This document shows positions 51,450 to 64,000 of a stretch of DNA of 64,000 nucleotides, one piece after another; position 1 is the stretch's first letter, and every line of letters begins with the position of its first letter. This stretch comes from Haematococcus lacustris. Taxonomy: Eukaryota > Chlorophyta > Chlorophyceae > Chlamydomonadales > Haematococcaceae. A program made the position numbers and the translations under genes. A model generated the notes under the pieces. The model saw nothing but the letters and a program-made list of their open reading frames with translations. It did not search any database and had not been told where the DNA came from. Location of the stretch: NCBI GenBank assembly GCA_030144725.1, contig JASKMD010000021.1:248001-312000 (forward strand), given 5' to 3'.

Positions 51450-54400
51450 TTTTTTTTGTTTTAGAGAGAAGAGAGCATTACAAGAGAGAGAGAGACTAAA
51501 GAAAAGAAGAATAGAGAAGACTACAACAAACAAGGTTCTCCCATACACGATCCCCAAGCACCCCACCCAAACACAGCGGTCCCCACACCTTAAGCAAAGG
51601 TCTACACAACCCAAGCACCCCCCTCCCTTGGACAACGTCAAGACACTCCCCCACACCAACGCCCTCTACCCTAGCTCTTCTCACCTTCCCAGACTCTCCT
51701 CACAAACCTACTCACACAAGCCTAAGCCCAGCCCCTCGACCTGGAGCCTTGAACCCTACCCCCAACACTCAAACCAAGACCACCTAAGCCCCCGGTCCCC
51801 TCACACCCAGACAAACCCCCGAGGCCTAGCCCACCCCACCCAAAGAACGCACGAAGCCCCCAGCAGCAACCCTGCAGCTCAGGCTGGCTCGACGGGGAAG
51901 GGGACGGGCCACTGCAAGGAGAGTCAAACAAACAGCTCTCCCCCCCCCTGCGCCCTGCCCTCCCCATGCCTTGGCCTCCCTGGTGCCCTCTCCTCCTCCA
52001 CTCCTCCTGCCCCAACCCTCCCCTCTGCCCCCTCCTGCCCTCCCCTCCGCTCCCTCCTAGGCTGCTTGGCAAACCAGCCCCCCGACGCATCGGGCCACAG
52101 CTGGTCGAAGTGGGCAGCGTCCAGCTCCGGTTCCTTGCCCTTGAACCAGGTGGAGGGCACAGCGCCGCAGAGGCCCACCCGGATGTCCCTCCCCACCCGA
52201 TGCCAGGCACGCTTGACGGCCGTGGTGAGGGTGGAGATGACTTCCTCCACGACCCGCCTCGCCACCTGCTGTGGGTGCAGGGCTGTAGCGGCTCCTGAGC
52301 TGCGGAGGCGCCACACTGCGCCCACATAGGCCACGCGCAGCCGCAGCCACAACAGGCTGTCAGGGGGCTGGAAGGGGGGGGCCACGCCGCGGGTGGGGCG
52401 CCCGCTAAAGAGCAGCATGGCGTCGCCCGAGGGGGGGCGGGTGCCTGTGAGGCGGCCGTACACGTCCAGCACCCACTCCCAGGCTGGGACCACGGCGGGG
52501 CAGGTTAGGAAGGCGTGGGTTAGAGTCTCCAGGTGCCCCGGCTGGCAGAAGCGGCAGGTGGACGAGCCCGGGGCAGCCGTACCCTTGAGGATGGCCCCAC
52601 AAGTGTGGCCCCACAAGGCCTCCACCATGAGGCTGGCGTAAAGCACCCGCAAGGCCACGAAGACATGCTCCCGGCGAAGGGTGGGGTCTAGCAGCTCCTT
52701 TCACACATCAACACACGGCTGACCGGCCTGAACACCTACAGCCAGCTGGTCCACGGTGTCGGCCCGGGGGGCGGGCGGAGCAACTGGCCGCCTGCCCCGA
52801 CGCCGCTGCTGGCCCTCCAGCTGCCGCGCAGCCTGCTGGGCCGCCCTCATCTGCGGCGAGGGTCGCTGGTGCGCCCTGGCGGAGTGTCATGCCAGCGAGG
52901 CGGTTGGCTGCCCTGCACCTCCTCGGGGAGCCGCTCCTCCACATCCCTGCCCTGCTGCTCCCGCTCCATCGCTGCCCCCTGGTCTGCCACCTGCCGCGCT
53001 TGCCTCCCACTTGAACTCCAGCTCCCTCAGGGCTCCCTCAGGGCTCCTGGCTCCTCCTTGCTCCTGGCCCTGAGCCTGCTCCTGCGCCTCGTGACGCTAG
53101 GAGGGTAGAGGGCGGAGGTGGGTGGCTCGCCCCTCCGGGGTCAGCCTGTAGCTGGGCTTGGTGAGCCGGGCCACCGCTGCTAGCTCCCAGGCCGTCCCTC
53201 CTCCGCTTAGGAAGCCCCTAAGGGCCCCTGCCCTGTGGAGTCTAGGGGGTAGAGGCGGCAGTTGGTGCCCACCCAGTGGGAGGGCTGGGAGCATGGGGGT
53301 GCGCCGCATCACAAACCCCACCCCTGGCCCAACCCTCAGGAACTCCCACTCCGGCTGTGGAGGCTGCAGGCGGTCCACCATTCCCTGCCAGGGATCGGGG
53401 AGGCAAGCCCTGACCAGGTCCGCAGCCCCACGGGCCTCCCCCTCCAGCTGTGGGCTCAAGAGGGCCTCCCTCAGGTGGCGGACGTGGGTCCAACCCTGCT
53501 CAGCTGCTGCCTCCCTAGCTGTTGGGTTCATGCGGACTTGCGCGTTGTACCACAACGGCTCCGCCAGCACCGAGAAGAAGGACTGGCTAGCGGGGGGCAC
53601 CGCACGGAACAGCTTGAGCTCAGCCAGGGCCGCCACGTGAGCTTGCAGCCGCGGGCTGATGCCTCGCGTAGGGGGGGCGGTGGGGTCGGTGATGACCCAC
53701 GTGCTGAGGCCGTGGGAGGGGTCTGCCAGCAGGCTGTGGGTCAGAGGCTGCCAGGGACGAACCCGGGGCGACCAGAGCTGGGCCAGCATCTTAGCCAGCA
53801 TGGCCGTGGTGGTGACCCCCAGGTCGGGAAGCCCCACCCCTCCCTCCCCCCGGGGCATCACGCAGGTGGCCTTGCTAGGGTAGAGGCGGCTGCTGTTGGG
53901 GCTGCGCTCCTGGGGCAGGTCTGAGGCTGCCACAAAGCGGTTGACGGCCAAGGCCATGGCTTGCGCCAGAGGAGCGGAGGGTTGCACGAAGGCCGTCTGG
54001 TAGATGGACTTGGAGGCCAGGCACTGTTGGGCCACCTGCACCCGCCCCAGGAGGCTGAGGCCTTGGGGCCGCCAAGGAAGGGAGGCTGCCATCATGGCCG
54101 CCGCCGCCCCACCCAAGGCTGCCTCGCTGGTGGCAGCGTAGGAGGCCGCCCCAAGAGGCGCCGCCAGGTGGCGCACTGGCACCCCCGCTCGGACAGCTGG
54201 GATGACCACCTCCGGCTCCTGCTCCCCACCCTGCTCCCGCCCGCCCTGCTGCTGTCCTTGCCCGCCACCTTCCCCCAGCCCACCCCCCAGCCCCTGCTCG
54301 CCCACCTGCCCTTGCCCGCCCCCTTCCCCCCCTTCCCCCCCCCTACCTCCCCTCCCTGCCCCCTCGGGTCCCGAGCCCCCCTGGTTACCCAGCCCGGGCT

Positions 54401-56138
54401 CCGGCTGGGCGCACGGCAGGGCAGAGCTCTTGCTCACACACAGCGCAGGGCCCCCAGCGGCGCGGAACAGGCCCAGGGCCTCCACTACCACCTTCCCGTC
54501 TCTGACCCGATCGAGCACCACACGATGGTGAGGTCGTCCGCATACTCCTTGGAAGGGAGCGCGGGGGTCAAGGCGGCCCTGTGCACGGCCAGAGGGCTTG
54601 AGGGGATGGTGGGGGTGCTGATGCGGCCTGCCAGCTGGAGCGAGCTGAGGTAGCTGACCAGCGGCTGGAGCACGATGCACTAGTAGAGCGGGGAGGCCCC
54701 GCTGCCCTGCAGCAGCCCCGACGCAAGGGGGAAGCTGTCGGTGAGGTGGCCGTGACCAGCACCTGGCTCGTGGCGCCCCGGTGCAGCAGGGACTGCTAGG
54801 CCCCCTGCTCCCTCGCCCCACAAGGAAACCCTTGAGGCAGTCCAGCAGGTCAGGGTTGTCAAGGTGGGTGGGGTGCAGCTGCCAGGGAGCGGGGAGGGGT
54901 ACAGTCGGCGCCACGGGTCCACCAGACCCCGCTCACGAACCAGCTGCCGCAGCTGCTCCGCTCCCTGGCCCCGGCTGCCCACCCAGGCGTCCCCATGCTG
55001 CGAGTCCTGCGGGACGCCCACTCTGTCCACTGAGGCGAGGATGCAGTTGAAGTCGCCCCCCATGAGGAGGAGGCGGCGGTCGGCGGCTGGCGGGAGGCAC
55101 TCTGCGTAGAACGCTGGCCGCTCTGCCTGCTGCGCCGTGGCGTACACGCACACAAGGGACACCGGTCTGCCTGCGAGCTCCCCGTCTACCCGCAGCACCC
55201 GCCCCTGGGCCCCCTCTGCCTGCAGCTGCATCTGGGTGCACCCCTGGAGGATGGTGGAGGGCTTGAGCAAAACCAGACAGCCTTGGGAGCTGCCGGTGCC
55301 AGGGGTGTAAAACCACTGCCCCCGCCAGGCGGGCTTGGCCCCGAGTGGGCTTCTGCCCACTGCCACACGCTCTCCGCCCTATGGCACTCTTGGAGGAACA
55401 CCACTTGCGCCGGGCTGTCAGCGGCCCAGTCAAGCAGGGCCTGCAGTTTGTGCGGCTGGGCAAGGCCCTGCACGTTAAGGGTGACTGCCATGAACCTGGC
55501 GGCCACACCTGGGCGCTGCATGGCTAGTCCTGGCTCACCCCCGCGCGGGCTACGCGTGTGTAGAGGGGGGTGGGTGGGCTGGGAAGGGGAAGCGGACCTG
55601 GCAAAGGAGGAGGGCAGGGGGGAGGGGCCGGGGTGGCCTCAATGCACGCCACCTTGGCCCCAGAAACGGCGCCGGCGGACCCGAGGCTCGCGTGAATAGA
55701 TGGCCAGAGGGGGCCGCAGGGGCAGAGGACCGAGCTTCTCAACCTCCTCCCCCGCCTGCCCTGCCTACTCCGGCTGCTGCCGCTTAGGCACCCTCGGCCT
55801 CCCCTCCCGGGGCCCTGCTGACTCAGGAGGCCTCCAGAGTGCTGGCCAGGCTGGCAGAGGGGCTAAGCAGCCCGTAGCAACGCACGTGTGGGGTCCCACG
55901 GCCACGATGGGCAGCACGCTGCTTGCCGGCTTGCCTCGGCCTGTGCTGAGCCTCTTGCTAAAGCCCTGCCCGCCGTGCCTCCCACTCATCAGAGCTGGAA
56001 CAGGAAGAGGGAACGCCTAACCGGCGCCGGCGAGGCCTCCCTAGGGATTGCTGGGCAGCTGGCTGAGCGCTGCCTCCCCTCGGCATACCCAGTTTAGCGG
56101 GCCCAACCCGCACTGTGCCGCACCGGCTGCCCAGCCCG
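51450..56138 (-). mobile_element. LINE unit, complete, subtype II (4689 bp)
   Basis: Exact-length repeat of the unit at 46761-51449. I find no difference in the segments compared (endonuclease start 55521, TAG 54680-54682, C-terminal finger 51924-52658). Head-to-tail with both neighbours. Confidence 0.93.
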
Positions 56139-59100
56139 TTTTTTTTGTTTTAGAGAGAAGAGAGCATTACAAGAGAGAGAGAGACTAAAGAAAAGAAGAA
56201 TAGAGAAGACTACAACAAACAAGGTTCTCCCATACACGATCCCCAAGCACCCCACCCAAACACAGCGGTCCCCACACCTTAAGCAAAGGTCTACACAACC
56301 CAAGCACCCCCCTCCCTTGGACAACGTCAAGACACTCCCCCACACCAACGCCCTCTACCCTAGCTCTTCTCACCTTCCCAGACTCTCCTCACAAACCTAC
56401 TCACACAAGCCTAAGCCCAGCCCCTCGACCTGGAGCCTTGAACCCTACCCCCAACACTCAAACCAAGACCACCTAAGCCCCCGGTCCCCTCACACCCAGA
56501 CAAACCCCCGAGGCCTAGCCCACCCCACCCAAAGAACGCACGAAGCCCCCAGCAGCAACCCTGCAGCTCAGGCTGGCTCGACGGGGAAGGGGACGGGCCA
56601 CTGCAAGGAGAGTCAAACAAACAGCTCTCCCCCCCCCTGCGCCCTGCCCTCCCCATGCCTTGGCCTCCCTGGTGCCCTCTCCTCCTCCACTCCTCCTGCC
56701 CCAACCCTCCCCTCTGCCCCCTCCTGCCCTCCCCTCCGCTCCCTCCTAGGCTGCTTGGCAAACCAGCCCCCCGACGCATCGGGCCACAGCTGGTCGAAGT
56801 GGGCAGCGTCCAGCTCCGGTTCCTTGCCCTTGAACCAGGTGGAGGGCACAGCGCCGCAGAGGCCCACCCGGATGTCCCTCCCCACCCGATGCCAGGCACG
56901 CTTGACGGCCGTGGTGAGGGTGGAGATGACTTCCTCCACGACCCGCCTCGCCACCTGCTGTGGGTGCAGGGCTGTAGCGGCTCCTGAGCTGCGGAGGCGC
57001 CACACTGCGCCCACATAGGCCACGCGCAGCCGCAGCCACAACAGGCTGTCAGGGGGCTGGAAGGGGGGGGCCACGCCGCGGGTGGGGCGCCCGCTAAAGA
57101 GCAGCATGGCGTCGCCCGAGGGGGGGCGGGTGCCTGTGAGGCGGCCGTACACGTCCAGCACCCACTCCCAGGCTGGGACCACGGCGGGGCAGGTTAGGAA
57201 GGCGTGGGTTAGAGTCTCCAGGTGCCCCGGCTGGCAGAAGCGGCAGGTGGACGAGCCCGGGGCAGCCGTACCCTTGAGGATGGCCCCACAAGTGTGGCCC
57301 CACAAGGCCTCCACCATGAGGCTGGCGTAAAGCACCCGCAAGGCCACGAAGACATGCTCCCGGCGAAGGGTGGGGTCTAGCAGCTCCTTTCACACATCAA
57401 CACACGGCTGACCGGCCTGAACACCTACAGCCAGCTGGTCCACGGTGTCGGCCCGGGGGGCGGGCGGAGCAACTGGCCGCCTGCCCCGACGCCGCTGCTG
57501 GCCCTCCAGCTGCCGCGCAGCCTGCTGGGCCGCCCTCATCTGCGGCGAGGGTCGCTGGTGCGCCCTGGCGGAGTGTCATGCCAGCGAGGCGGTTGGCTGC
57601 CCTGCACCTCCTCGGGGAGCCGCTCCTCCACATCCCTGCCCTGCTGCTCCCGCTCCATCGCTGCCCCCTGGTCTGCCACCTGCCGCGCTTGCCTCCCACT
57701 TGAACTCCAGCTCCCTCAGGGCTCCCTCAGGGCTCCTGGCTCCTCCTTGCTCCTGGCCCTGAGCCTGCTCCTGCGCCTCGTGACGCTAGGAGGGTAGAGG
57801 GCGGAGGTGGGTGGCTCGCCCCTCCGGGGTCAGCCTGTAGCTGGGCTTGGTGAGCCGGGCCACCGCTGCTAGCTCCCAGGCCGTCCCTCCTCCGCTTAGG
57901 AAGCCCCTAAGGGCCCCTGCCCTGTGGAGTCTAGGGGGTAGAGGCGGCAGTTGGTGCCCACCCAGTGGGAGGGCTGGGAGCATGGGGGTGCGCCGCATCA
58001 CAAACCCCACCCCTGGCCCAACCCTCAGGAACTCCCACTCCGGCTGTGGAGGCTGCAGGCGGTCCACCATTCCCTGCCAGGGATCGGGGAGGCAAGCCCT
58101 GACCAGGTCCGCAGCCCCACGGGCCTCCCCCTCCAGCTGTGGGCTCAAGAGGGCCTCCCTCAGGTGGCGGACGTGGGTCCAACCCTGCTCAGCTGCTGCC
58201 TCCCTAGCTGTTGGGTTCATGCGGACTTGCGCGTTGTACCACAACGGCTCCGCCAGCACCGAGAAGAAGGACTGGCTAGCGGGGGGCACCGCACGGAACA
58301 GCTTGAGCTCAGCCAGGGCCGCCACGTGAGCTTGCAGCCGCGGGCTGATGCCTCGCGTAGGGGGGGCGGTGGGGTCGGTGATGACCCACGTGCTGAGGCC
58401 GTGGGAGGGGTCTGCCAGCAGGCTGTGGGTCAGAGGCTGCCAGGGACGAACCCGGGGCGACCAGAGCTGGGCCAGCATCTTAGCCAGCATGGCCGTGGTG
58501 GTGACCCCCAGGTCGGGAAGCCCCACCCCTCCCTCCCCCCGGGGCATCACGCAGGTGGCCTTGCTAGGGTAGAGGCGGCTGCTGTTGGGGCTGCGCTCCT
58601 GGGGCAGGTCTGAGGCTGCCACAAAGCGGTTGACGGCCAAGGCCATGGCTTGCGCCAGAGGAGCGGAGGGTTGCACGAAGGCCGTCTGGTAGATGGACTT
58701 GGAGGCCAGGCACTGTTGGGCCACCTGCACCCGCCCCAGGAGGCTGAGGCCTTGGGGCCGCCAAGGAAGGGAGGCTGCCATCATGGCCGCCGCCGCCCCA
58801 CCCAAGGCTGCCTCGCTGGTGGCAGCGTAGGAGGCCGCCCCAAGAGGCGCCGCCAGGTGGCGCACTGGCACCCCCGCTCGGACAGCTGGGATGACCACCT
58901 CCGGCTCCTGCTCCCCACCCTGCTCCCGCCCGCCCTGCTGCTGTCCTTGCCCGCCACCTTCCCCCAGCCCACCCCCCAGCCCCTGCTCGCCCACCTGCCC
59001 TTGCCCGCCCCCTTCCCCCCCTTCCCCCCCCCTACCTCCCCTCCCTGCCCCCTCGGGTCCCGAGCCCCCCTGGTTACCCAGCCCGGGCTCCGGCTGGGCG

Positions 59101-60827
59101 CACGGCAGGGCAGAGCTCTTGCTCACACACAGCGCAGGGCCCCCAGCGGCGCGGAACAGGCCCAGGGCCTCCACTACCACCTTCCCGTCTCTGACCCGAT
59201 CGAGCACCACACGATGGTGAGGTCGTCCGCATACTCCTTGGAAGGGAGCGCGGGGGTCAAGGCGGCCCTGTGCACGGCCAGAGGGCTTGAGGGGATGGTG
59301 GGGGTGCTGATGCGGCCTGCCAGCTGGAGCGAGCTGAGGTAGCTGACCAGCGGCTGGAGCACGATGCACTAGTAGAGCGGGGAGGCCCCGCTGCCCTGCA
59401 GCAGCCCCGACGCAAGGGGGAAGCTGTCGGTGAGGTGGCCGTGACCAGCACCTGGCTCGTGGCGCCCCGGTGCAGCAGGGACTGCTAGGCCCCCTGCTCC
59501 CTCGCCCCACAAGGAAACCCTTGAGGCAGTCCAGCAGGTCAGGGTTGTCAAGGTGGGTGGGGTGCAGCTGCCAGGGAGCGGGGAGGGGTACAGTCGGCGC
59601 CACGGGTCCACCAGACCCCGCTCACGAACCAGCTGCCGCAGCTGCTCCGCTCCCTGGCCCCGGCTGCCCACCCAGGCGTCCCCATGCTGCGAGTCCTGCG
59701 GGACGCCCACTCTGTCCACTGAGGCGAGGATGCAGTTGAAGTCGCCCCCCATGAGGAGGAGGCGGCGGTCGGCGGCTGGCGGGAGGCACTCTGCGTAGAA
59801 CGCTGGCCGCTCTGCCTGCTGCGCCGTGGCGTACACGCACACAAGGGACACCGGTCTGCCTGCGAGCTCCCCGTCTACCCGCAGCACCCGCCCCTGGGCC
59901 CCCTCTGCCTGCAGCTGCATCTGGGTGCACCCCTGGAGGATGGTGGAGGGCTTGAGCAAAACCAGACAGCCTTGGGAGCTGCCGGTGCCAGGGGTGTAAA
60001 ACCACTGCCCCCGCCAGGCGGGCTTGGCCCCGAGTGGGCTTCTGCCCACTGCCACACGCTCTCCGCCCTATGGCACTCTTGGAGGAACACCACTTGCGCC
60101 GGGCTGTCAGCGGCCCAGTCAAGCAGGGCCTGCAGTTTGTGCGGCTGGGCAAGGCCCTGCACGTTAAGGGTGACTGCCATGAACCTGGCGGCCACACCTG
60201 GGCGCTGCATGGCTAGTCCTGGCTCACCCCCGCGCGGGCTACGCGTGTGTAGAGGGGGGTGGGTGGGCTGGGAAGGGGAAGCGGACCTGGCAAAGGAGGA
60301 GGGCAGGGGGGAGGGGCCGGGGTGGCCTCAATGCACGCCACCTTGGCCCCAGAAACGGCGCCGGCGGACCCGAGGCTCGCGTGAATAGATGGCCAGAGGG
60401 GGCCGCAGGGGCAGAGGACCGAGCTTCTCAACCTCCTCCCCCGCCTGCCCTGCCTACTCCGGCTGCTGCCGCTTAGGCACCCTCGGCCTCCCCTCCCGGG
60501 GCCCTGCTGACTCAGGAGGCCTCCAGAGTGCTGGCCAGGCTGGCAGAGGGGCTAAGCAGCCCGTAGCAACGCACGTGTGGGGTCCCACGGCCACGATGGG
60601 CAGCACGCTGCTTGCCGGCTTGCCTCGGCCTGTGCTGAGCCTCTTGCTAAAGCCCTGCCCGCCGTGCCTCCCACTCATCAGAGCTGGAACAGGAAGAGGG
60701 AACGCCTAACCGGCGCCGGCGAGGCCTCCCTAGGGATTGCTGGGCAGCTGGCTGAGCGCTGCCTCCCCTCGGCATACCCAGTTTAGCGGGCCCAACCCGC
60801 ACTGTGCCGCACCGGCTGCCCAGCCCG
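56139..60827 (-). mobile_element. LINE unit, complete, subtype II (4689 bp)
   Basis: Third exact-length unit. Endonuclease start 60210, TAG 59369-59371, C-terminal finger 56613-57347. Same lesions. Confidence 0.93.
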
Positions 60828-61204
60828 TTTTTTTTGTTTTAGAGAGAAGAGAGCATTACAAGAGAGAGAGAGACTAAAGAAAAGAAGAATAGAGAAGACT
60901 ACAACAAACAAGGTTCTCCCATACACGATCCCCAAGCACCCCACCCAAACACAGCGGTCCCCACACCTTAAGCAAAGGTCTACACAACCCAAGCACCCCC
61001 CTCCCTTGGACAACGTCAAGACACTCCCCCACACCAACGCCCTCTACCCTAGCTCTTCTCACCTTCCCAGACTCTCCTCACAAACCTACTCACACAAGCC
61101 TAAGCCCAGCCCCTCGACCTGGAGCCTTGAACCCTACCCCCAACACTCAAACCAAGACCACCTAAGCCCCCGGTCCCCTCACACCCAGACAAACCCCCGA
61201 GGCC
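60828..61204 (-). mobile_element. LINE unit 3' end up to assembly gap
   Basis: Poly(A) and 3' UTR of a further head-to-tail unit; stops at the N-run. Confidence 0.9.
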
Positions 61205-61704
61205 NNNNNNNNNNNNNNNNNNNNNNNNNNNNNNNNNNNNNNNNNNNNNNNNNNNNNNNNNNNNNNNNNNNNNNNNNNNNNNNNNNNNNNNNNNNNNNNN
61301 NNNNNNNNNNNNNNNNNNNNNNNNNNNNNNNNNNNNNNNNNNNNNNNNNNNNNNNNNNNNNNNNNNNNNNNNNNNNNNNNNNNNNNNNNNNNNNNNNNNN
61401 NNNNNNNNNNNNNNNNNNNNNNNNNNNNNNNNNNNNNNNNNNNNNNNNNNNNNNNNNNNNNNNNNNNNNNNNNNNNNNNNNNNNNNNNNNNNNNNNNNNN
61501 NNNNNNNNNNNNNNNNNNNNNNNNNNNNNNNNNNNNNNNNNNNNNNNNNNNNNNNNNNNNNNNNNNNNNNNNNNNNNNNNNNNNNNNNNNNNNNNNNNNN
61601 NNNNNNNNNNNNNNNNNNNNNNNNNNNNNNNNNNNNNNNNNNNNNNNNNNNNNNNNNNNNNNNNNNNNNNNNNNNNNNNNNNNNNNNNNNNNNNNNNNNN
61701 NNNN
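61205..61704. other. Assembly gap (500 N)
   Basis: Second conventional 500-N gap; LINE orientation flips across it. Confidence 0.99.
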
Positions 61705-61782
61705 TTGTAGTCTTCTCTATTCTTCTTTTCTTTAGTCTCTCTCTCTCTTGTAATGCTCTCTTCTCTCTAAAACAAAAAAAAA
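61705..61782 (+). mobile_element. LINE 3' end and poly(A), + orientation
   Basis: CTCTCTTGTAATGCTCTC and AAAACAAAAAAAAA directly before the 5' end of the next + unit, so this contig is also a head-to-tail array. Confidence 0.88.
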
Positions 61783-64000
61783 CGGGCTGGGCAGCCGGTG
61801 CGGCACAGTGCGGGTTGGGCCCGCTAAACTGGGTATGCCGAGGGGAGGCAGCGCTCAGCCAGCTGCCCAGCAAGCCCTAGGGAGGCCTCGCCGGCGCCGG
61901 TTAGGCGTTCCCTCTTCCTGTTCCAGCTCTGATGAGTGGGAGGCACGGCGGGCAGGGCTTTAGCAAGAGGCTCAGCACAGGCCGAGGCAAGCCGGCAAGC
62001 AGCGTGCTGCCCATCGTGGCCGTGGGACCCCACACGTGCGTTGCTACGGGCTGCTTAGCCCCTCTGCCAGCCTGGCCAGCACTCTGGAGGCCTCCTGAGT
62101 CAGCAGGGCCCCGGGAGGGGAGGCCGAGGGTGCCTAAGCGGCAGCAGCCGGAGTAGGCAGGGCAGGCGGGGGAGGAGGTTGAGAAGCTCGGTCCTCTGCC
62201 CCTGCGGCCCCCTCTGGCCATCTATTCACGCGAGCCTCGGGTCCGCCGGCGCCGTTTCTGGGGCCAAGGTGGCGTGCATTGAGGCCACCCCGGCCCCTCC
62301 CCCCTGCCCTCCTCCTTTGCCAGGTCCGCTTCCCCTTCCCAGCCCACCCACCCTCCTCTACACACGCGTAGCCCGCCTGGGGGTGAGCCAGGACTAGCCA
62401 TGCAGCGCCCAGGTGTGGCCGCCAGGTTCATGGCAGTCACCCTTAACGTGCAGGGCCTTGCCCAGCCGCACAAACTGCAGGCCCTGCTTGACTGGGCCGC
62501 TGACAGCCCGGCGCAAGTGGTGTTCCTCCAAGAGTGCCATAGGGCGGAGAGCGTGTGGCAGTGGGCAGAAGCCCACTCGGGGCCAAGCCGGCCTGGCGGG
62601 GGCAGTGGTTTTACACCCCTGGCACCGGCAGCTCCCAAGGCTGTCTGGTTTTGCTCAAGCCCTCCACCATCCTCCAGGGGTGCACCCAGATGCAGCTGCA
62701 GGCAGAGGGGGCCCAGGGGCGGGTGCTGCGGGTAGACGGGGAGCTCGCAGGCAGACCGGTGTCCCTTGTGTGCGTGTACGCCACGGCGCAGCAGGCAGAG
62801 CGGCCAGCGTTCTACGCAGAGTGCCTCCCGCCAGCCGCCGACCGCCGCCTCCTCCTCATGGGGGGCGACGTCAACTGCATCCTCGCCTCAGTGGACAGAG
62901 TGGGCGTCCCGCAGGACTCGCAGCATGGGGACGCCTGGGTGGGCAGCCGGGGCCAGGGAGCGGAGCAGCTGCGGCAGCTGGTTCGTGAGCGGGGTCTGGT
63001 GGACCCGTGGCGCCGACTGTACCCCTCCCCGCTCCCTGGCAGCTGCACCCCACCCACCTTGACAACCCTGACCTGCTGGACTGCCTCAAGGATTTCCTTG
63101 TGGGGCGAGGGAGCAGGGGGCCTAGCAGTCCCTGCTGCACCGGGGCGCCACGAGCCAGGTGCTGGTCACGGCCACCTCACCGACAGCTTCCCCCTTGTGT
63201 CGGGGCTGCTGCAGGGCAGCGGGGCCTCCCCGCTCTACTAGTGCATCGTGCTCCAGCCGCTGGTCAGCTACCTCAGCTCGCTCCAGCTGGCAGGCCGCAT
63301 CAGCACCCCCACCATCCCCTCAAGCCCTCTGGCCATGCACAGGGCCGCCCTGACCCCCGCGCTCCCCTCCAAGGAGTATGCGGACGACCTCACCATCGTG
63401 TGGTGCTCGATCGGGTCAGAGACGGGAAGGTGGTAGTGGAGGCCCTGGGCCTGTTCCGCGCCGCTGGGGGCCCTGCGCTGTGTGTGAGCAAGAGCTCTGC
63501 CCTGCCGTGCGCCCAGCCGGAGCCCGGGCTGGGTAACCAGGGGGGCTCGGGACCCGAGGGGGCAGGGAGGGGAGGTAGGGGGGGGGAAGGGGGGGAAGGG
63601 GGCGGGCAAGGGCAGGTGGGCGAGCAGGGGCTGGGGGGTGGGCTGGGGGAAGGTGGCGGGCAAGGACAGCAGCAGGGCGGGCGGGAGCAGGGTGGGGAGC
63701 AGGAGCCGGAAGTGGTCATCCCAGCTGTCCGAGCGGGGGTGCCAGTGCGCCACCTGGCGGCGCCTCTTGGGGCGGCCTCCTACGCTGCCACCAGCGAGGC
63801 AGCCTTTGGTGGGGCGGCGGCGGCCATGATGGCAGCCTCCCTCCCTTGGCGGCCCCAAGGCCTCAGCCTCCTGGGGCGGGTGCAGGTGGCCCAACAGTGC
63901 CTGGCCTCCAAGTCCATCTACCAGACGGCCTTCGTGCAACCCTCCGCTCCTCTGGCGCAAGCCATGGCCTTGGCCGTCAACCGCTTTGTGGCAGCCTCAG
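61783..64000 (+). mobile_element. LINE unit, subtype I, + orientation, 3' part outside window
   Basis: 5' end CGGGCTGGGCAGCC at 61783; endonuclease from 62400 with a frame shift (GGDVNCIL near 62870); TAG at 63239-63241; YADD near 63377; frame shift; then the RT C-terminal part to the window edge. It shares GGDVNCIL and other subtype I variants with 28069-32700 rather than with the 43-61 kb units. Confidence 0.9.

Noticed and set aside
29331..63960. Many 60-230 residue + strand frames repeated in each LINE unit (and - strand frames in the 61.8-64 kb unit)
   Set aside because: Antisense shadows of the GC-rich LINE frames; no domain resemblance.

Overview
The window is nuclear DNA of a eukaryote, most likely a chlorophyte green alga of the Chlamydomonadales type (inference). 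The reasons are high GC, genes with many short introns, TGTAA polyadenylation-type signals after stop codons, chromodomain Gypsy elements and a Zepp-like amplified LINE. I see no host housekeeping gene, tRNA, rRNA or CRISPR. Essentially all of it is nested transposable elements.

Region 1 (1-7542) is the right part of a CACTA/EnSpm-like DNA transposon, 'family A'. It has a 15-exon Tnp2-type transposase gene on + (997-6116) and, divergently, the 5' part of an accessory gene on - (1-847). It ends in subterminal CATCTGTGCAGATG repeats and a terminus reading CACTCACGATAAACAAGG inward. Region 2 (7543-9304) is mainly a 22-bp minisatellite. Region 3 is a decayed chromovirus, 'Gypsy B' (9305-11154 and 25271-26908), split by a complete 14.1-kb 'family B' CACTA-like element (11155-25270; termini CACTCCTACAATTTAGG; 2-bp target duplication GA). 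Family B has the same divergent layout: a 12-exon transposase on - (12577-17727) and a 15-exon accessory gene on + (17917-24604). The last intron of that accessory gene carries a telomere-like CCCTAA tract, into which a 1.45-kb non-autonomous family A element is inserted (21432-22883).

Region 4 (26909-64000) is an array of head-to-tail copies of one defective LINE. Units of 4689 bp lie on - from 43.2 to 61.2 kb, a slightly different subtype lies at 26.9-32.9 kb, and an inverted copy starts at 61783. Into one LINE unit a young chromovirus, 'Gypsy A' (33408-43230), has inserted; its 194-bp LTRs appear identical and its target duplication is CCCAC. Its gag is in turn split by a 3.2-kb non-autonomous family B element that is almost wholly one giant palindrome (34415-37635; target duplication GT). 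Two 500-N gaps (32899-33398, 61205-61704) separate three contigs, so order and orientation across them are not proven by sequence.

How the parts work together: each autonomous CACTA-like element supplies a transposase plus an accessory protein from a shared divergent promoter, and probably acts on the tandem subterminal repeats of its own family, including the non-autonomous derivatives. The exon models were assembled by hand from splice signals and reading-frame continuity. All junctions close in frame, giving 1140-, 1309- and 1079-residue proteins, but none is confirmed by RNA.
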